Shown here one piece after another: positions 61,964-64,000 of a stretch of DNA of 64,000 bases. Numbering within the stretch: position 1 is the stretch's first letter; the number at the start of each line of letters is the position of its first letter. The stretch is from Hassallia sp050875635. Lineage in GTDB: Bacteria; Cyanobacteriota; Cyanobacteriia; Cyanobacteriales; Nostocaceae. The notes beneath the pieces were generated by a model. The model ran no database searches and had not been told where the DNA came from. It saw only the letters and a list, made by a program, of their open reading frames with translations. The DNA lies in assembly GCF_050875635.1 (NCBI RefSeq), contig NZ_JBPAOH010000020.1, forward strand, positions 14,103 to 78,102, given 5' to 3'. Both the position numbers and the translations under genes were made by a program.

Positions 61964-62328
61964 AAAGTTATGTAGAGACGCGAAATTTCGCGTCTCTACT
62001 TTGTACGCACGATGGTACTTTTATGTCATCAAGAAGTCGCTATCGTCCAGAAGACAAAATAAGTGCTGATTGCGCCTCCCGCCTGCGATAGAAATATAGA
62101 ACGCAGCACGAAAGATATTAGAATAGGGAAAGAGGGAGCTTGTCGGCTTAAGAGAGCGATCGCCTTAATTTGAGTAGCGACTAGCTATTCTTAGCCGAAT
62201 CCTCTTTGCAGCTGCTGTTGTTATAGATGTAGAATTGCACTACAATAGTTAAAAACTGATTTCGCATGGCTACTCAACTGCTATTCAAAAAAAAGCGAAG
62301 AAAGTAGACAAGCAGTAAATATAAATGC
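61964..62328. other. intergenic region with a perfect 28-bp palindrome
   Basis: Bases 61972-61999 form a gapless palindrome starting GTAGAGACGCGAAA, a member of the GTAGAGAC family, 9 bp after the cpcT stop; it may terminate cpcT. The rest (including AT-rich 62210-62328) has no gene and should hold the tRNA promoter. Confidence 0.6.
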
Positions 62329-62400
<72 letters not shown>

Positions 62401-62469
62401 TTGATTAAAGTACATTAACGCTCTCCGAGGTCACTGTTAACAGATTGGTGTTACTTTTCACTAATTGCT

Positions 62470-62637
62470 GTGCAAAAATTTAGCGTTGTTGAGTTCGACA
62501 AAGAAAAAGCGATGTCTGACGACAAGCGGCTACGCATCTACGCATCCCTAGAACAGGGTTAGCCTGTTATTTTTGTATGGCTAGACGTGATTTATACAGA
62601 GTTGGCGGTTAAGCTGGAAAAACTGGCAACGAAGTAA
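62470..62637 (+). pseudogene. possible small broken reading frame upstream of hsdR
   Basis: A frame from GTG at 62470 (QKFSVVEFDKEKAMSDDKRL) is interrupted by one TAG and continues in frame (VIYTELAVKLEKLATK) to a stop 6 bp before hsdR. I do not recognise it. It could be the remnant of a small gene co-transcribed with the restriction locus, or chance. Confidence 0.25.
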
Positions 62638-62643
62638 TAAACC

Positions 62644-64000
62644 ATGAGTAATGAAGCAAATACCTGCCGTAAGTACGTTGAGCCAAAGTTAAAAGATGCG
62701 GGTTGGGAGAAGGAACCCCACGATTACACTGAAAGTTATTACTTCACTGATGGCAAAATTAGACCAAAGAATAAGCGCCAACCGCGTGCTAAAAGAAAGT
62801 TTGCAGACTACCTGTTGCTGTACAACGGTAATTTTCCCATAGCAGTAGTCGAGGCGAAACGGAAGCATAAAACTGCTGATGAGGGGTTAGAACAGGCAAG
62901 GGAATATGCTCAGATTTTAGGGGTAAAGTTTGCTTACTCTACAAATGGTACGGGAATTGTAGAATACGACTTTATTACAGGTCAGCAGTCTGATGATATA
63001 GACTCGTTTCCCAGTCCTGATGAACTTTGGCGAAGGTTAACTGGGGAAGGAGATAAGCAAATTAGACCGGATATTGCTGAGAAACTGCTGACTTTGTTTT
63101 ATCTTACACAAGGGAAGGAACTGCGTTATTATCAACGCAATGCAATTAATGCAGCCCTAGCAGCAATTCTTAAAGGTCAAAATCGCTTGTTGCTGACGAT
63201 GGCAACGGGAACAGGTAAAACCACTACCGCTTTTCAAATATGCTGGAAACTCTCAAGTTTGGAGTGGAATGTCTCTGGGGAAGCGCGTCAACCCAGAATT
63301 TTGTTTTTAGCTGACCGGAATATTTTGGTTGATGACCCCATGAATAAGGATTTTTCTGCTTTTGATGAGGAGAAAATTTACAAAATTCAGGGGGAAGCGA
63401 AGAAGGGACGGGATATTTATTTTGCTATTTATCAGGCAATCGCTACAGACAAAGCACGTCCCGGACTTTATAAAGAATATAGCCGTAACTATTTTGACTT
63501 GATTATTGTTGACGAGTGTCATCGAGGTAGCGCTAGAGATGAGGGTAACTGGCGGCTAATTCTAGAGTATTTTGAACCCGCTTACCAGTTGGGACTAACG
63601 GCGACACCGCTACGGGATGATAACGTTGATACCTATCGCTACTTTGGTAATCCGCTTTATACGTATTCGCTTAAACAAGGGATTAACGATGGGTTTTTAG
63701 CTCCCTATCGAGTTTACCGCGTCACAACCCGTTCTGATAAAGACGGATGGCGGGCAAGTGCTGGAGAAATTGACCGCTATGGACGGGAAATACCTGAGGA
63801 AGTTTATCAAACGCCAGATTTTGAGCGCAAGTTGGTAAGGAAGGCAAGAACAAAAGCGATCGCCCAACATATTACCGATTTTCTCAAAAGTACAGACCGT
63901 TGGTCGTACAATGCAGCAATTGCTTATCAACGCGACTGTTTTATCAAAGGCGAAAAGCAGCCCAGCAAGTATAAATTGCGTGAAATTATTCTCAAATCCT
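62644..64000 (+). CDS. type I restriction enzyme R subunit (HsdR-like), cut off by window edge
   Basis: 452 codons are visible. The N-terminus carries a PD-(D/E)xK nuclease core (FADYLLLYNGNFPIAVVEAK, Asp...ExK). A superfamily 2 helicase motor follows, with LLLTMATGTGKTTTAFQ (motif I), LFLADRNILVDDPM, IIVDECHRGSARDEG (motif II) and GLTATPLRDDN (motif III). It would translocate on and cut foreign DNA with HsdM and HsdS, which are not in view. After FLKSTDR (near 63900) the expected next segment (KTIVFC-like) is missing; WSYNAAIAYQRD and what follows look unrelated, so the gene may be interrupted near its middle. No promoter is evident. Confidence 0.88.
   Translation, partial: MSNEANTCRKYVEPKLKDAGWEKEPHDYTESYYFTDGKIRPKNKRQPRAKRKFADYLLLYNGNFPIAVVEAKRKHKTADEGLEQAREYAQILGVKFAYSTNGTGIVEYDFITGQQSDDIDSFPSPDELWRRLTGEGDKQIRPDIAEKLLTLFYLTQGKELRYYQRNAINAALAAILKGQNRLLLTMATGTGKTTTAFQICWKLSSLEWNVSGEARQPRILFLADRNILVDDPMNKDFSAFDEEKIYKIQGEAKKGRDIYFAIYQAIATDKARPGLYKEYSRNYFDLIIVDECHRGSARDEGNWRLILEYFEPAYQLGLTATPLRDDNVDTYRYFGNPLYTYSLKQGINDGFLAPYRVYRVTTRSDKDGWRASAGEIDRYGREIPEEVYQTPDFERKLVRKARTKAIAQHITDFLKSTDRWSYNAAIAYQRDCFIKGEKQPSKYKLREIILKS

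Overview
The window comes from a filamentous, heterocyst-forming cyanobacterium (order Nostocales). The evidence is the many HIP1-type GCGATCGC sites, ChlP, RpaA and CpcT, two PEP-CTERM proteins, many intergenic heptanucleotide repeat arrays, and a nearly complete heterocyst glycolipid (HGL) island whose gene order matches, from memory, the hetI-hgl-hgd-hglT-cpcT region of Anabaena/Nostoc PCC 7120.

Layout. 1-3.0 kb: a truncated MsbA/HepA-type ABC exporter and a glycosyltransferase, both on the minus strand. 3.4-8.7 kb: a small conserved protein, glyoxalase II, ribosomal protein L9, and dnaB interrupted by a full-length homing-endonuclease intein in its P-loop. 8.7-16.5 kb: an accessory zone with three toxin-antitoxin pairs (one toxin frameshifted), an FKBP isomerase, a phasin-like protein, two pseudogenes, an IS200/IS605-like remnant carrying a tiny ribbon-helix-helix gene, the sulfate-transport ATPase CysA and an unknown 222-aa protein. 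16.5-20.1 kb: a 12-unit, 21-bp palindromic tandem array upstream of a TPR-CHAT protein. 20.2-31.0 kb: hisC, an SDR, a stress-type protein, DUF981 and pentapeptide-repeat proteins, PEP-CTERM proteins, chlP, rpaA, a hydrolase and the phosphopantetheinyl transferase hetI.

32.3-59.6 kb is the HGL island. Leftward from about 49.4 kb run hglE (KS-AT-ACP-ACP-partial KR), a KR/DH protein, hglD (KS), hglC (CLF-AT), hglA (PfaD-type enoyl reductase), hetM/hglB (ACP-thioester reductase) and an epimerase-like gene. Rightward from about 51.0 kb run hgdB, hgdC, hgdA, a GT2, a DUF2141 protein, a membrane GT2, decayed duplicates and hglT. HetI would activate the ACPs; the PKS/FAS proteins would build and reductively release the long-chain alcohol; HglT would add the sugar; HgdB/HgdC, with an ATPase not encoded here and a TolC-like channel, would export the glycolipid. 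A 1.6-kb AT-rich gap separates the two divergent arms.

59.8-64 kb: a TPR protein, cpcT, tRNA-Cys, and the start of a type I restriction R subunit whose end looks chimeric. The most unusual features are the PKS ketoreductase split by a repeat-filled gap, the duplicated hgdA-like gene in place of hetN, the decayed glycosyltransferase duplicates, the 21-bp palindrome array, and palindromic repeat families with compensatory stem changes. I ran no searches. Family assignments come from motifs and recalled homologues.
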